Source of the DNA: Mucilaginibacter polytrichastri
GTDB lineage: Bacteria; Bacteroidota; Bacteroidia; Sphingobacteriales; Sphingobacteriaceae
Assembly: GCF_001911425.1 (NCBI RefSeq)
Contig: NZ_MPPL01000001.1
Location: 3,655,270 to 3,719,269, forward strand
Direction: 5' to 3'
DNA: 64,000 bases
This document shows, piece after piece, positions 62,840 to 64,000 of this stretch (within the stretch, counting starts at the first letter, position 1; every line of letters starts with the position of its first letter). Position numbers and translations under genes: made by a program. Under the pieces are notes generated by a model. That model worked only from the letters and a program-made list of their open reading frames with translations, was not told the origin of the DNA and searched no databases.

Positions 62840-64000
62840 TTACTCTATCACCCTTACCTTCAAAAAGCTTGGATGCTCCTTACTGGTGTAAACCTTATGC
62901 GTAGCTTTCTGAAAGTCTTTGTCCGTGGCTTTCATAATATCTACAAACTTTTGCGGGTTACGGTCAATAAGCGGAAACCAGGTGCTTTGCACCTGCACCA
63001 TAATACGGTGCCCCTTTTTAAAAGTATGCAGTATATCTTGTAATTCGAAGTTTACCGGGGTAATTTGTCCGGGTACAAAAGGCTCAGGGTGTTCGGTGCT
63101 ATTACGGTATTTACCGCGCATACTTTCGCTGCGCACCATTTGCTGGTAGCCAGATAGGTGTACATCTGTACCAACCCATTTATTGTTTTGGGTCGAATCC
63201 GGGTAAACGTCGATCACCTTCACCACCCAGTCGGCATCTGTGCAGGTTGTAGCTACTTTAAGGTTAGCCCAGATATTACCTGCTAGGGTAACATCATGAT
63301 CAAGGCTATCTGTTTGCCAGGTTAGCACATCGGGGCGTTGGGCGGCAAAGCGCTGGTCGCCGGTCATATATTCGCGTTTCATGTCCATATCAATACCGTT
63401 GATAAACGGCACCGGGTGCCATGGGTCGGAGATATATTCTTCGTAAGTATTTTTCACTGCTGATGGGGCTGTGAATGACAGCTTACCATTAGGTAAAAAG
63501 TATAACTTTTTATCCCCGGCTTCTTTCGGCGGCCAGGTTTTGTAGGTTTTCCATTGGTTAACCCCGGTTTCGAAATTATTAACCGGTTCGATATTTAAAT
63601 CTGTACCCTTCAGATAGTGGCTAAAGAAAGCAAACTCAATCTTCTCCCTGTAATACGGACCGGTGGGCCCGCCGAAATCAACATCGCCCAAATGATCGCC
63701 CGGGCCGCGTGCCCAGCCGCCGTGCACCCAAGGGCCCATTGCGAAATAAACCGGTGTAGTCGGATTCTTTTTAACCAGCGTTTTATAGGTATTAATGGCT
63801 CCGTATAAATCTTCGGCATCGTACCAGCCACCCGTTACCAGTACAGCAGTCTTAATATCGTGCAGGTGCGGCAACACGTTACGGTCCTTCCAATGCTGGT
63901 CGTAGTTTGGGTGGTTCAGCATTTCGCTCCACAGGCGGATGGTATCTTTATAATATTTGTCGTTGGTGTTGCGGGTTGGGCCCATGCGCATAAAAAACTC
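62840..64000 (-). CDS. CocE/NonD family hydrolase, N-terminal part outside window
   Basis: 386 residues are in the window, and the frame stays open to the right edge, so the true start and nucleophile serine lie beyond 64000. The visible part matches the second half of the protein at 30928-32811, with Asp in VTGGWYDAED and His in GPWVHGGWARG at the same positions relative to the C-terminus, then the jelly-roll domain ending FLKVRVIE. Residues such as YYKDxxxxxxExxNHPNYD and AHPPRKGHRIMVQVQSTWFPL-like motifs are shared, so it is a paralogue. Its substrate is unknown. Confidence 0.9.
   Translation of the reverse strand, partial: EFFMRMGPTRNTNDKYYKDTIRLWSEMLNHPNYDQHWKDRNVLPHLHDIKTAVLVTGGWYDAEDLYGAINTYKTLVKKNPTTPVYFAMGPWVHGGWARGPGDHLGDVDFGGPTGPYYREKIEFAFFSHYLKGTDLNIEPVNNFETGVNQWKTYKTWPPKEAGDKKLYFLPNGKLSFTAPSAVKNTYEEYISDPWHPVPFINGIDMDMKREYMTGDQRFAAQRPDVLTWQTDSLDHDVTLAGNIWANLKVATTCTDADWVVKVIDVYPDSTQNNKWVGTDVHLSGYQQMVRSESMRGKYRNSTEHPEPFVPGQITPVNFELQDILHTFKKGHRIMVQVQSTWFPLIDRNPQKFVDIMKATDKDFQKATHKVYTSKEHPSFLKVRVIE

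Overview
The window reads as chromosome of a Bacteroidetes bacterium of the Sphingobacteriaceae (Mucilaginibacter/Pedobacter-like). The evidence is the FtsZ tail ending in NSFLHDNVD, the Hc1 histone-like protein, DUF4295 beside rpmB/rpmG, BshC, a serine palmitoyltransferase-type enzyme, SusC/TonB-style and OMP_b-brl barrels, TAnnTTTG promoter-like boxes and almost no Shine-Dalgarno signals. It is core genome with one young insertion sequence; no prophage, integrative element, CRISPR array, rRNA or tRNA was seen.

Layout. 1-393: 5' part of a Vat/xenobiotic acetyltransferase cut by the window edge. 0.7-15 kb: exported hydrolases (DUF885, M16 pair, M28), DinB, an alpha/beta hydrolase whose nucleophile serine is replaced by Asn, an outer-membrane barrel protein, TauE/SafE with DUF1634, a DoxX-like protein and class I aldolase. 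15.5-21 kb: UbiD, DapA, and an acs-led unit. 21.3-27.6 kb: rpmB-rpmG-DUF4295-ftsY-rimO-bshC and a malate/lactate dehydrogenase-type enzyme. 27.67-28.64 kb: an intact 964-bp IS1595-type element with 25-bp perfect ends and an 8-bp target duplication, inserted in a palindromic repeat. 28.7-32.8 kb: operon of CocE hydrolase, M1 peptidase and a lipoprotein. 33-41.8 kb: lpdA, crtZ, murB, an ECF sigma factor, crtI, and a tightly overlapping crtB-hypothetical-lycopene cyclase-cytochrome b5 unit, predicted to make zeaxanthin-type carotenoids. 42-43.8 kb: Hc1 and serine palmitoyltransferase. 43.9-60.1 kb: complete dcw cell-wall/division cluster on the minus strand (mraZ, rsmH, ftsL, ftsI, murE, mraY, murD, ftsW, murG, murC, ftsQ, ftsA, ftsZ), without murF and ddl; murB lies apart. 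60.2-64 kb: purU, a YceH protein, an SGNH hydrolase and a second CocE hydrolase cut by the edge.

The genes connect: DapA makes the precursor of meso-diaminopimelate, MurE carries the DNPR motif for adding it, and the dcw set plus MurB finish lipid II and the septum. Upstream of mraZ are three 10-bp-spaced GTGG boxes that fit a MraZ operator.

The most striking non-gene structure is a set of intergenic palindromes (GTCATTGCGAG type, GTCATTC..GAAGAATCTTC type, CGTCATGCCGAACTTGTTTCGG type, and CCCTC-rich type). They sit at nearly every transcription-unit end that lacks an ordinary terminator. One type forms a triple tandem between murD and ftsW. Two related hairpin spacers separate rpmB, rpmG and the DUF4295 gene.
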